Below are positions 1-8,298 of a DNA stretch of 43,582 nt, in pieces (the stretch's first letter is position 1; each line of letters opens with the position of its first letter). The position numbers were made by a program, and so were the translations under genes. The notes beneath the pieces were generated by a model. The model was not told the DNA's origin and ran no database searches. It was given only the letters and a program-made list of their open reading frames with translations. Source of the DNA: Desulfobulbaceae bacterium (lineage in GTDB: Bacteria; Desulfobacterota; Desulfobulbia; Desulfobulbales; SURF-16); contig PKTX01000072.1 of the NCBI GenBank assembly GCA_002868945.1, forward strand, positions 1-43,582. Reading direction: 5' to 3'.

Positions 1-79
1 CATGATGGGTGCAATGGTTGATATTATGGAAACAATTCGCCGGGCGCACAACAAAAAGTTCGGAATAGCAAGCAGTTAA
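1..79 (+). CDS. C-terminal end of an unrecognised ORF cut by the window edge
   Basis: An open frame runs from the window edge to a TAA at 77-79. The last residues are a charged helix-like stretch around METIRRAHNKKFGIASS. I do not recognise a family. It is in the same frame as the DUF2235 remnant that follows, but a further TGA at 95-97 lies between them and the residues do not resemble the middle of a DUF2235 protein. It may be the tail of a separate gene or decayed sequence. Confidence 0.2.
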   Translation, partial: MMGAMVDIMETIRRAHNKKFGIASS

Positions 80-97
80 ATCAAGTCAGAAAGTTGA

Positions 98-757
98 GTC
101 TTTAAGAGTAAACTGGCCAAAAATCACCCTAAAGGCGAGGCTGCCACGCTTTTTCGGGAAAGACACTGTCACCCTTCCAGAAAGATACATTTTGTCGGCG
201 TCTGGGACACGGTTGGTGCCCTTGGCATACCCTTCAGCCTGATGGGACTCTTTGAGAGCCATGATGAATTCTATGACACCAAAATGGGTTCCAATGTGGC
301 TATCGCCCGACATGCCCTGGCAATTGATGAGCAGCGCGAGGACTTTGAGCCGACACTCTGGACCCCCAAGCCGGGCGTTGATTTGAAGCAAGTCTGGTTT
401 GCCGGGGTTCATTCCGATGTCGGCGGTTCCTATCCACCGGACAAAGATACAGGACTGCGGGCAGCGGACATCCCCCTGGCATGGATGCTGGACGAGGCCA
501 CACGCGGCGGATTGCACATCGAAGAACATATCAGAAACGGCCTGACAGATGACACCACGGCCAAACTGCACAAATCACGCAACCATGTCTACAGGTTTAA
601 GACACCTCTCCACCGACCACTGCTCCTGCCGGACAAACCCACCAAGATCCATCCCAGCGTCAAAAGCCGTTACCAAACCGACAGCGGCTATCGTCCCCGC
701 CAACTGAAAAAACTGGTTGAAGAACATGGTTGGCATAGCCTGCCGGTGGGCACATAA
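98..757 (+). pseudogene. DUF2235 / Tle1-like lipase remnant, C-terminal part only
   Basis: Reading in frame from the stop at 95-97 gives FVGVWDTVGALGIP (191-232) and then WFAGVHSDVGGSYPP (about 400-440). These are the two C-terminal hallmark motifs of the DUF2235 alpha/beta-hydrolase family, which includes T6SS phospholipase effectors of the Tle1 type. They carry the family's acidic and histidine residues. The N-terminal half with the GFSRGAY nucleophile elbow is missing: upstream of the WDTVG motif only about 30 codons are open before two stops (77-79 and 95-97). The first ATG (242) lies after the WDTVG motif, so any product would lack the catalytic serine. It is most simply a truncated, decayed gene. 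No T6SS, VgrG or immunity gene is visible, although the upstream side is outside the window. Confidence 0.7.
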
Positions 758-891
758 CCTGTGCGGCGCCTTCCACGAAAGGCTGCTATAAACACGTCGC
801 TGGCACGAACTCGCCATTGCCAACAGGCGCCATCCCCCGGCACGATTGCCTGCCTGCCTTGCCGTGCGCGAAGTTGATCTGCAACGCCTGC

Positions 892-1923
892 TCAGGCCCG
901 CCTTTCGGCCAGCAGTTCTCTGAAGGCCGGGGGCAGAAAGCTGCGTACCTTCCTGGTTATTCTTTCTTCATTCCTTTGCCAGAGCAGACCCAGATAGATA
1001 ATGGCCAGACCAATGGCGGTCAGGGCAAAGGGAAAGAGCCAGCTGTTCTCAAATACCTCGTTGGCAAGATGGCCCAGATAGATGGAGCAGCCCAACGCCC
1101 CGAAAATGACAAAAATGCGGCGGACGACAACCACGCCAATCCCGATGAGCAGCAGGTTGACGGTGAAGTAGATAAACTTGCCAAGCTCGCTGTCCGAATG
1201 CTGGGAGGTCAGGCCTCCCCAGAAGGCCATGACACCAAAGAGGTAGAGCCAAAAGGCGTAATCACCACTCTTTGCCGAGCGGATATCCACCCAGAAGGCA
1301 AAGAGTGCCATGGCCAGGCCGAAGTAGATGGAAACCAGGGCGCGCAGCTCAAAGTCCGGCCTGCCGCCGGCCAGCATGGCGGCAATGTCCATGGACATGT
1401 ACCAGAGGGTAACGGCAATCGGCATCTGCAGAAAGGGATAGCGATAGATAAAGGCGATGACAGCGCCGACTGCCAGGGTGCCCAGCTCCAGATAGAGCCA
1501 GTGCCACTTAATATAGCGGTGGTACTGACGATAAGTGCTGTCATCCGGCCACCAGCCCATGCCCTGCTGGAGGCCATATATTGCCAATGGCGCCAGTGCC
1601 ACCACAAAGGCCGCACAAATGCCGGCCGGCACCGCATATCCTTTTTTGTGAAAGGTGCCGGCCAGCTGCAAGGCTGCCCCGGCATATGCCACTGAAATAA
1701 AGAAGATCCCCCAGCCGCCGAAACTCTCCCAGCCCAGATTCATGAACAGGGTCATGGCACCAATAGCAATCAGGCCGCCCATGTAATAGAGGACATGGGT
1801 GAAGTCGAAACGTGGCCCGCTTGCCGGCTGCTCCTTCAGGAAATCAAGAAGACGCTCCGCCTGTTCCGGGGAAAGAATCTCTTCAACAACTGCCGAGTCT
1901 AGCTGTTTCCTGGTGACCTTCAT
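892..1923 (-). CDS. Polytopic membrane protein with about 10 TM helices, function unknown (DUF2157-like layout)
   Basis: The 343-residue product begins with a soluble segment of about 35 residues (MKVTRKQLDSAVVEEILSPE) that looks like a short helical domain, followed by about ten hydrophobic helices from residue 40 to 325. It ends in a basic tail. This arrangement of a short N-terminal helical domain and many TMs resembles DUF2157-type proteins, but I see no diagnostic motif and the family call is tentative. The ATG at 1923 is preferred over the in-frame GTG three bases upstream because GGGAG lies about 8 nt before it. It is a single gene, transcribed away from the uvrB group and not obviously in an operon. 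A role cannot be stated. Confidence 0.8.
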   Translation of the reverse strand: MKVTRKQLDSAVVEEILSPEQAERLLDFLKEQPASGPRFDFTHVLYYMGGLIAIGAMTLFMNLGWESFGGWGIFFISVAYAGAALQLAGTFHKKGYAVPAGICAAFVVALAPLAIYGLQQGMGWWPDDSTYRQYHRYIKWHWLYLELGTLAVGAVIAFIYRYPFLQMPIAVTLWYMSMDIAAMLAGGRPDFELRALVSIYFGLAMALFAFWVDIRSAKSGDYAFWLYLFGVMAFWGGLTSQHSDSELGKFIYFTVNLLLIGIGVVVVRRIFVIFGALGCSIYLGHLANEVFENSWLFPFALTAIGLAIIYLGLLWQRNEERITRKVRSFLPPAFRELLAERRA

Positions 1924-2099
1924 CACGTATCTCCCAAGGCTGAGGTGGAGGGGCCTTTTTGATCGGCAAGGTGTTCGGCCTGTGGCAAAAGAGCAGCAAT
2001 CTACGTTTTTACTCCGCAGTAATAACTGCCTCAGCCACTCGACCGTTGAACCAAACGAGAAATGTTACAAAAAATACGAAATTTCAAAACATTAACCAG

Positions 2100-2162
2100 G
2101 CTGAAAAGCCTAAGTTTCCATGCTTCTCAAACTCAAGGGTATTTTGCATAACAAGATAGCCA
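2100..2162 (-). repeat. Divergent fragment of repeat family B
   Basis: On the minus strand this stretch reads CTATCTTGTTATGCAAAAT, then ACCCTTGAGTTTGAGAAGC and ATGGAAAC. The second part matches the internal core shared by the copies at 12007-12178 and 37424-37540 (GTTCGA-C/G-TTTGA-A/G-AAG, then ATAG-G/A-AAA). The first part resembles the family end ATCTTGCATA. It is shorter and more diverged than the other two copies, so I treat it as a deleted or decayed member. Confidence 0.45.
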
Positions 2163-2217
2163 CATAATGACGAAATTCCGCGCCAGTCAGCAACCAAAGA
2201 AGGATACGCGGGGGAAA

Positions 2218-2346
2218 CTATGCCAGTACGGTCGGCATCAACAAGGCGCCGACAATGATCCCCACCAATAAGAGCCCCATACCGCCACGGGCGACGAGAT
2301 GGATCACCAGGGCCAACAAACCGAGTAAAAGCTGTATCCTGCGCAT
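2218..2346 (-). CDS. 42-residue hydrophobic peptide
   Basis: A short gene begins 14 nt after the stop of the acyltransferase. A strong ribosome-binding site GGAGGG lies at 2351-2356, 4 nt before the ATG. The peptide starts MRRIQLLLGLLALVIHLVAR and continues GGMGLLLVGIIVGALLMPTV to a TAG at 2218-2220. It has two hydrophobic stretches split by a basic and glycine turn, which suggests a hairpin membrane peptide. Its position suggests co-transcription with uvrB and the acyltransferase. I do not recognise a family. The good SD site and tight spacing support it being real, but 42 codons can arise by chance. Confidence 0.5.
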   Translation of the reverse strand: MRRIQLLLGLLALVIHLVARGGMGLLLVGIIVGALLMPTVLA

Positions 2347-2360
2347 CACACCCTCCTTTG

Positions 2361-3044
2361 TTATTCTGCATGCCCCTTCTTGTCGAACACGGCCCAGGCC
2401 CGGGCATAGGTCTCATCCAGGCGCTCCTGTAACTGTACACGATACTCCTCCAGCCCCTCGCTGTCCAATCCCTTGGGAACGTGCAGCGGCTCGGCGATCT
2501 GCCAGACCATCCGGCTGAAGGGCAGCGGCAGCAAGGTCTTGTCCCAGCTGCGAAAGAGCCTGTAGCGGCTGAAGGCCCAGTTCATGGCCAGGATGGGAAT
2601 ACCGCTGCGACCGGCCAGCATGACGGCGCCACCCTGGGCCACCCGGGCCGGGCCCTGGGAGCCGTCGGCAATAAGCACCGGACTCAGCCCTTGGCGCACC
2701 GCCTTGAGAAGCCCCTTGATAGCGCCGACGCCGCCCTTGCTGCGCGAACCGCGTACCGTGGCAATGCCGCGAGACTCCATGATCCTGGCAATGAATTCGC
2801 CGTCCTTGCTGGGGCTGACCATGGCGACCATGGGCAAACCACCGCCGCCTTTGGCGGCATAGAGGACATTATAATGCCAGAAGGTAATGATAAAGGGCCT
2901 GCCGGTGCGGACCTGGCGGGCAAAAAGTTCGCGGCCCGACCCCTCTTTACGGCAGGTGAACAGAATGGTGCCCACCAGCAGCTTGTAGAGGAGCGGTGCC
3001 AGGGCCAGCAAAAACCGATATTGCCAATCATACTTTACAGCCAT
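2361..3044 (-). CDS. DUF374 lysophospholipid acyltransferase-like protein
   Basis: The product has 227 residues. It carries the DUF374 signature in order: FWHYNVL (about 55-61) with the family histidine, [12 protein letters not shown] (77-88), [12 protein letters not shown] (98-109) and the acidic block [11 protein letters not shown] (126-136). DUF374 proteins belong to the glycerolipid acyltransferase superfamily and are thought to acylate lipid A-type or phospholipid acceptors at the inner membrane; the substrate here is inferred only. A hydrophobic N-terminal segment (residues 10-30) fits membrane association. The gene overlaps the 3' end of uvrB by 10 bp, which implies translational coupling. 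The length is normal and no catalytic residue appears to be missing. Confidence 0.85.
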   Translation of the reverse strand: MAVKYDWQYRFLLALAPLLYKLLVGTILFTCRKEGSGRELFARQVRTGRPFIITFWHYNVLYAAKGGGGLPMVAMVSPSKDGEFIARIMESRGIATVRGSRSKGGVGAIKGLLKAVRQGLSPVLIADGSQGPARVAQGGAVMLAGRSGIPILAMNWAFSRYRLFRSWDKTLLPLPFSRMVWQIAEPLHVPKGLDSEGLEEYRVQLQERLDETYARAWAVFDKKGHAE

Positions 3045-5029
3045 GCCAGTTCCATCTCCTTGAGCATCTTGATCTCATCCCGCAGCAGGGCGGCCCTTTC
3101 AAAGTCCAGAACCTTGGCCGCAGCCAGCATCTCCTTGTCCTTGCTCTTGATGGCCTTGCGGATCTGATCCACGGATCGGTAGACCACCTCATCCTCGGCC
3201 GCTTCGGCCGGCAACGGCCCGGCCATGTCATAAACCGTTTCCATGACATTCTTGATGGCCGAGGTCACGGTGGTGGGGGTGATGCCATGCGCCTCATTAT
3301 AGGCCTGCTGGATGGCCCGCCTGCGGTTGGTTTCATCAATGGTATAGCGCATGGAGCCAGTGACCTCGTCGCCATAGAGGATAACCCGGCCCCCGGCGTT
3401 ACGGGCGGCGCGACCACAGGTCTGGACCAGGGCACGCGATGAGCGCAGAAAGCCCTCCTTGTCCGCATCCAGCACCGCCACCAGGGTCACCTCCGGGATG
3501 TCAAGGCCCTCACGCAAGAGGTTGATACCCACCAGGACCTGGTACTGCTTCTGACGCAGCTCGCGGACCAGCTGGACCCGCTCCAGGGTCTTGATATCGG
3601 AGTGGAGATAGCGCACCGCCACCCCCAGCTTCTCGTAATAGTCGGTGAGATCCTCGGCCATGCGTTTGGTAAGGGTGGTGACCAGCACTGCCTCGCCCCG
3701 TTCTTCACGGCTGCGGATCTCGGCCAGCAGATCATCCACTTGGTTGGTGGCGGGCCGCACCTCGATCTCCGGGTCCAGGAGGCCGGTGGGCCTGATGATC
3801 TGCTCCACCACATGGTCTCGGGCCCTCTCCATCTCAAAGGGGCCGGGCGTGGCCGAGACGTAAATGGCCTGATTGATGCGGCTGTCAAACTCCTCAAACT
3901 TGAGAGGTCGGTTATCCAGGGCAGAGGGCAGGCGAAAACCGAACTCCACCAGGGTGGTCTTGCGGGAGCGGTCACCATTATACATGCCGCCGATCTGGGG
4001 GATGGACATGTGCGACTCGTCCACAAAGAGCAGAAAATCCTCCGGAAAATAGTCAAGCAGGGTGGGCGGCGGTTCGCCGGGCTTGCGACCGGTGAGATGG
4101 CGGCTGTAATTCTCAATGCCATTGCAGTAGCCCAGCTCGCTGATCATCTCCATATCAAAGAGGGTGCGCTGCTCCAGACGCTGGGCCTCCAGCAGCCTTT
4201 TTTCAGTATTAAAGAAGTCGAGGCGTTCCTTGAGCTCCGCCTTGATGGTCTGCATGGCCCGATTCATGATCTCCCTGGAGGTGACAAAGTGGCTTGACGG
4301 AAAGATGGTGATCTCGTCAAGCTCCTCCAGGACCACGCCGCGCAGGGGGTCAACCAGGGTGATGGCATCGACGCTATCGCCGAAGAACTCCACTCGCACG
4401 CCCACCTCCTCCTCATAGGCCGGAAAAATCTCAATGACATCACCGCGCACTCGGAAGGTGCCGCGATGAAAGGAGAGGTCATTGCGCTCATAAAGCATGT
4501 GGACCAGGCGACGCTGCACCTGCTCCATGGCATACTCCTCATCCTTTTTAAAGAAGAGATGCATGTTCTTATACTCATCCGGCGAACCAAGGCCGTAGAT
4601 ACAGGAGACCGAGGCGACAATGATCACGTCGCGGCGGGTGAGCAGGGAGCGGGTGGCGGAGTGGCGCATCTTGTCGATGGCGTCATTGATGGCCGAGTCC
4701 TTTTCGATATAGGTGTCGGACTGGGGGATGTAGGCCTCGGGCTGGTAATAGTCATAGTAGCTGACAAAATACTCCACGGCGTTTTCCGGGAAGAGCTCCT
4801 TGAACTCGGCATAGAGCTGGGCGGCCAGGGTCTTGTTATGGGCCATGATCAGGGCGGGCCGCTCGGTGCGGGCTATGATCCGCGCCATGGTATGGGTCTT
4901 GCCGGAGCCGGTGACACCGAGCATGACCTGATCGCGCAACCCGGCCAGAACCCCTTGACTCAAGGCCTCAATGGCCTGGGGCTGATCACCGGCCGGCTCA
5001 TAGGCACTGTGCATGGTAAAAAGACTCAT
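3035..5029 (-). CDS. uvrB: Excinuclease ABC subunit B (UvrB)
   Basis: This is the damage-verifying helicase-like subunit of nucleotide excision repair, acting with UvrA and UvrC in the cytoplasm. The 664-residue product has Walker A GVTGSGKT at 38-45, the beta-hairpin region [12 protein letters not shown] near residue 91 used for strand insertion, and FVDESH near 335. [20 protein letters not shown] and the RARD-type motif of the UvrB family follow. The C-terminal UVR domain ([29 protein letters not shown]) contacts UvrC. Length is typical. A minus-strand terminator (5134-5160) about 105 bp upstream makes it the first gene of its own unit. I see no clear LexA-type operator in the 100 bp before the start. 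Confidence 0.98.
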   Translation of the reverse strand: MSLFTMHSAYEPAGDQPQAIEALSQGVLAGLRDQVMLGVTGSGKTHTMARIIARTERPALIMAHNKTLAAQLYAEFKELFPENAVEYFVSYYDYYQPEAYIPQSDTYIEKDSAINDAIDKMRHSATRSLLTRRDVIIVASVSCIYGLGSPDEYKNMHLFFKKDEEYAMEQVQRRLVHMLYERNDLSFHRGTFRVRGDVIEIFPAYEEEVGVRVEFFGDSVDAITLVDPLRGVVLEELDEITIFPSSHFVTSREIMNRAMQTIKAELKERLDFFNTEKRLLEAQRLEQRTLFDMEMISELGYCNGIENYSRHLTGRKPGEPPPTLLDYFPEDFLLFVDESHMSIPQIGGMYNGDRSRKTTLVEFGFRLPSALDNRPLKFEEFDSRINQAIYVSATPGPFEMERARDHVVEQIIRPTGLLDPEIEVRPATNQVDDLLAEIRSREERGEAVLVTTLTKRMAEDLTDYYEKLGVAVRYLHSDIKTLERVQLVRELRQKQYQVLVGINLLREGLDIPEVTLVAVLDADKEGFLRSSRALVQTCGRAARNAGGRVILYGDEVTGSMRYTIDETNRRRAIQQAYNEAHGITPTTVTSAIKNVMETVYDMAGPLPAEAAEDEVVYRSVDQIRKAIKSKDKEMLAAAKVLDFERAALLRDEIKMLKEMELAWL

Positions 5030-5103
5030 TGCAACTTTCAGGTTTGAGATAAATATTCGATATTCTGCGAGTTAAAAGCCGTGCCGGACTTGTGAGTGCA
5101 CGA

Positions 5104-5124
5104 GAATTCAGAATTCAGAATTCA
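5104..5124. repeat. Three tandem copies of GAATTCA
   Basis: Three perfect head-to-tail copies of the heptamer GAATTCA lie just downstream (plus-strand sense) of the uvrB promoter region and beside the terminator at 5134-5160. Such short tandem repeats can vary in copy number. No function can be assigned. Confidence 0.8.
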
Positions 5125-5133
5125 GGAAACAGT

Positions 5134-5160
5134 AAAAAAAAGCTTGAAAATCAATCAAGC
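5134..5160 (-). terminator. Rho-independent terminator for the primase-helicase unit
   Basis: On the minus strand the sequence is GCTTGA, loop TTGATTT, TCAAGC, then eight T. This is a 6-bp stem and 7-nt loop with a clean U tract. It lies about 300 bp beyond the stop of the primase-helicase gene (5462) and before uvrB, so it separates the two minus-strand units. Confidence 0.7.
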
Positions 5161-5461
5161 CGGCTTCTGCATTTCGGCATGTTGGCAAAAACTTCACCAT
5201 GTTCACTATGAATCAACATAAATATCAACGAGGTATTAGAAGTCAGCGCCTCACGCCGCCTGCGGCGGCGATTTATCATTGAGTAACTATTTATCAAATT
5301 GTTGCCAAAAATAGCGCCCGAAACAGAAGAATGTGAAAAACGCAATTTCAACCAGTTACGATGAAGTTACTTGGAAGAAAGTTGAGTACATATGTAGCCA
5401 CGGAATCCTCGCAAGGCACGGAAAACTTTTTTTTGAGAGCATGCCGTGCACTGCGTGGCAA
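5161..5461. other. Non-coding spacer between primase-helicase and its terminator
   Basis: About 300 bp with no supportable gene; the short frames here lack ribosome-binding sites. It is AT-richer than its surroundings. It holds a GC palindrome GCCGCCTGCGGCGGC at 5255-5269 and a T8 run near 5430. It would form a long 3' untranslated region for the minus-strand unit ending at 5462. Confidence 0.5.
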
Positions 5462-7249
5462 TCAGCCGTCGCCTTGATCGTCCTGCAGCTCGCTGAAGCC
5501 CCAATAGGGAAAATCGAGATGGTAGCGGGCCACCAGGCCGGGCGGATTTTCGCGGCTGGCCACCAGCCACAGGGAGTTGACCCTATTATCGGCATTATTG
5601 GTGACCGCATCCCAGTCGGGCAGAAAGACCATGGCATTGTCGGCGGTGTACTCAATATCGCCGGAGCCCTTGAAGAGCCCCATGTGCGGCACGCCGTCAT
5701 AGCGGCCTCCCTCCTGACGCTGCAACTCGGAGATGACCAGAAAGGCGACATTGTAGTGATCGCGGATATCCTCCAGCTCGCGCAGCCAGGCATCAATACC
5801 GGTGCGCCGTTCGGAAAAATCCTTAAAGGGCAGCTTGTGCAGGGAGTCAATGACGATCACCGCATCGTCACGATGCGTCTCGTGGCGCAGGAAGTCGACA
5901 TGGCGCCGCATGATCTCCGGGTTGAGCTTGCGGTCATTGACCACCCGCAGCCAGGTCATCAGGCGGCGCAGCTCCTCCCGGCCCCGGCGAAGACGCTGCT
6001 CCTCCTCCGCCTCCAGCTCGCCGCTGAAGCGGGAGACGGCCACACGGCTAAGCCGGGCCAGGGTGCGCTGATAGATCTTCTGGCGGCCGTTTTCAAAGTC
6101 ATAGTAGATCACCGGCACCTCATTGGCGGCAAGCTGGCCGGCCAGCTGAATGGCCAGGCAGCTCTTGCCCGCCTTGGGGGCGCCGCCGATGATGTTAATG
6201 CCGTGCACGCCGCCCAGGGCCTCATCCAGGCGGGCCATGCCGCTTTGCAGGGCCTGATAGTCGCTGCTTCGGCGGCGCTCCAGGCCCTGGACAAAGAGGT
6301 CATACTCCCGCCTCGGCGTTTTAAAGGGCGAAAAGGAGCGGGAGGCGGCCACCAGCTTCTGCAGGGCAGTCCGAAAGTTGTCGCCCTCCTCCCGGGCCAT
6401 CCGAGCCAGGTTGAAGGCACGCGGCGCCTGGGCCGGCCAGCGCAGCAGCCTCACCTTAAAGCCGAGACGCGCCGCAAAGGCGCGGGCCGCGGCCTCTGAT
6501 TCCGGAGTGTAGTTCACCAGCAGAAAGAGGGTTTTAATGGCGGCAAAACGACCACTGTCCATTGCGGCCAGATCAGCGGCCCCGGAGACGGCAACACCGG
6601 GATAGCCCTGCTCGCGCAGGCAGAGAAGATTCTCCTCACCCTCAACAATAAAGAGGGCGCCATCCTGGCAGTGATTGATATCAGCCACGTTAAAGAGACG
6701 AAACTCCTCGGTGGCGAAATTCTCATCACCGTACCAGAACTCCTCGCCCGTGCCCTGGGGCGCCAAACAGTGGGCCGCATAGCAGCAGCCGTTCTCCTGA
6801 AAGTAGGGGTAGACAATGTAGCGGCCGTTAAAACCGATATGCAGCTCCTCCAGCACCGCAGCACTGACACCGATCTCGGCAAAGCCCTGGCGGATGGCGC
6901 TGGTCATGGAGTTTTGAAACTTGAGGACATCCTGATTGATATTCTTCAGGGGCCACTCCACCTGCTGGACATAGGGCTCTTGATCCGGATCATGGCCGGG
7001 CACGCTTTCCGGATCAAGCTGACGCAGGCGGGCAAAGTGGGCGGCAAAACCACCCGGCACGCAGCGGTTCAGACAGCGAAAATAGCCGGCAAAAAAGCCC
7101 TCGCCATTCAGAAAGGCCACCAGGGTACCAGCCTCCTTGCGACCCCGACCGCTACAAAAGGGGCACGGCGCCTTGAGCATGGTGCCTTCGATGACGGCGC
7201 CGGGCAGGTTGTCCTGATAGAATTGGGCAAATTTTTCATGAAGCGCCAT
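5462..7249 (-). CDS. Primase-helicase-like protein (zinc finger, TOPRIM, DnaB-type ATPase)
   Basis: The 595-residue product has the layout of phage T7 gp4 and mitochondrial Twinkle. An N-terminal zinc ribbon has Cys29, Cys32, Cys59 and Cys63 (CPFC, CLNRC). A TOPRIM-like segment has FIVEGEENLLCL near residue 200. A C-terminal RecA/DnaB-type ATPase has Walker A GGAPKAGKS near 350, Walker B VIVIDSLHKLP near 460 and a late DNAMVFLPD strand. The family unwinds duplex DNA and may prime. It is preceded by AAGGGGG 8 nt before the ATG and starts 11 nt after thiL, so it belongs to the ptsH-ptsI-thiL unit. No phage genes lie nearby, which points to a resident chromosomal gene. Primase activity is uncertain because the TOPRIM metal residues are only partly recognisable. 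Confidence 0.85.
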   Translation of the reverse strand: MALHEKFAQFYQDNLPGAVIEGTMLKAPCPFCSGRGRKEAGTLVAFLNGEGFFAGYFRCLNRCVPGGFAAHFARLRQLDPESVPGHDPDQEPYVQQVEWPLKNINQDVLKFQNSMTSAIRQGFAEIGVSAAVLEELHIGFNGRYIVYPYFQENGCCYAAHCLAPQGTGEEFWYGDENFATEEFRLFNVADINHCQDGALFIVEGEENLLCLREQGYPGVAVSGAADLAAMDSGRFAAIKTLFLLVNYTPESEAAARAFAARLGFKVRLLRWPAQAPRAFNLARMAREEGDNFRTALQKLVAASRSFSPFKTPRREYDLFVQGLERRRSSDYQALQSGMARLDEALGGVHGINIIGGAPKAGKSCLAIQLAGQLAANEVPVIYYDFENGRQKIYQRTLARLSRVAVSRFSGELEAEEEQRLRRGREELRRLMTWLRVVNDRKLNPEIMRRHVDFLRHETHRDDAVIVIDSLHKLPFKDFSERRTGIDAWLRELEDIRDHYNVAFLVISELQRQEGGRYDGVPHMGLFKGSGDIEYTADNAMVFLPDWDAVTNNADNRVNSLWLVASRENPPGLVARYHLDFPYWGFSELQDDQGDG

Positions 7250-7260
7250 AAGAGGCCCCC

Positions 7261-8298
7261 TTAGAGATCAGCTTTGTCTGGTGGCCGCCGGCCGCTGTCA
7301 GCGGCCGGCCTGAGGTGATGTTCATAGCCCTGAAAGGAGATGCAGCGCCTGCCGCCGTCCGCCTCGGTCAAAAAGACCTCGTTGTCGGCCGTGATGCGCC
7401 CTACCCGACTCAGGGTCAGGCCCAACTCCCGGGAGACCCGCTCGGCCAGCTCGGTGCCGGTGCCGGCCGCCGTGGTAAAGAGCAGCTCATAATCCTCGCC
7501 ACCGCTCAGGGCCCATTGACTCGCCTCACACTGGAGATAACGGGCCGCCTCCTTCAGTGTAGCAGAGAGGGGCAGACGCCGGCCATCAACATCGGCTCCG
7601 ACGCCGCTGGCCCGGCAGATATGGGCCAGATCCGTGGCCAGACCGTCCGAAAGGTCCATCATGGCATGAACCTGGTCGCAGGCAGCCAACAGACGACCCA
7701 GGGCAACACGGGGTTCCGGATCAAGATGGGCGCTGACCAGCTCGGCAAAGCGGTCGGAGAGCTGATCCGACTTTTCGCAGAGGGCCAGTCCGGCTGCGGC
7801 CCGGCCCAGAAAACCACTGACCCACACCTCGTCACCCAGCCGGGCAAGGCTGCGATAGCGCACCTGTCCCGCAGCCATCTCTCCCAGCAGGGTGACGTTA
7901 AAGACGGGCTGCGGCGCCGCCACTGTGTCGCCACCGATCAGCACCACGTCATGCTCGCCGAGCATGGCCGTAAAGCCGGCCATGAACTCCTCCAGGCCCT
8001 GCTCGGCCAGGGCGTCGTTCAAGGCCGCCGACAGCAGGGCATAACGGGGTTTGCCCCCCATGGCGGCAATGTCGCTGATATTAACGGCCGCCGCCTTGCG
8101 GCCCAGAAGATAAGGGCCATGCCAGGCAAGATTGAAATGGACATCCGCCACCAGGGTATCGGTGGTGATAAGCAGCACCTGATCGCCATCCCGGCTGAGC
8201 ACGGCGCAATCATCACCAATGCCGCGGATCAGACCGGGGGCATGGGAGGGGCTCATGGCAGCCACTGCCTTGATAAACGCCAGCTCCGAGTTACCCAT
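7261..8298 (-). CDS. thiL: Thiamine-monophosphate kinase (ThiL)
   Basis: ThiL phosphorylates thiamine monophosphate to the active cofactor thiamine pyrophosphate with ATP. The 345-residue product starts MGNSELAFIK and shows the family motifs: IGDDCAVL near residue 27, TTDTLVADVHF near 44, NISDIAAMGG near 72, GGDTV near 120, DLSDGLATDL near 210 and SGGEDYELLF near 262. I chose the ATG at 8296-8298. It forms a TGATG junction with the stop of ptsI, and GGAG lies 6 nt upstream; a longer start would run into ptsI. Translational coupling to ptsI is therefore likely. The length is typical and nothing appears to be missing. Confidence 0.96.
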   Translation of the reverse strand: MGNSELAFIKAVAAMSPSHAPGLIRGIGDDCAVLSRDGDQVLLITTDTLVADVHFNLAWHGPYLLGRKAAAVNISDIAAMGGKPRYALLSAALNDALAEQGLEEFMAGFTAMLGEHDVVLIGGDTVAAPQPVFNVTLLGEMAAGQVRYRSLARLGDEVWVSGFLGRAAAGLALCEKSDQLSDRFAELVSAHLDPEPRVALGRLLAACDQVHAMMDLSDGLATDLAHICRASGVGADVDGRRLPLSATLKEAARYLQCEASQWALSGGEDYELLFTTAAGTGTELAERVSRELGLTLSRVGRITADNEVFLTEADGGRRCISFQGYEHHLRPAADSGRRPPDKADL

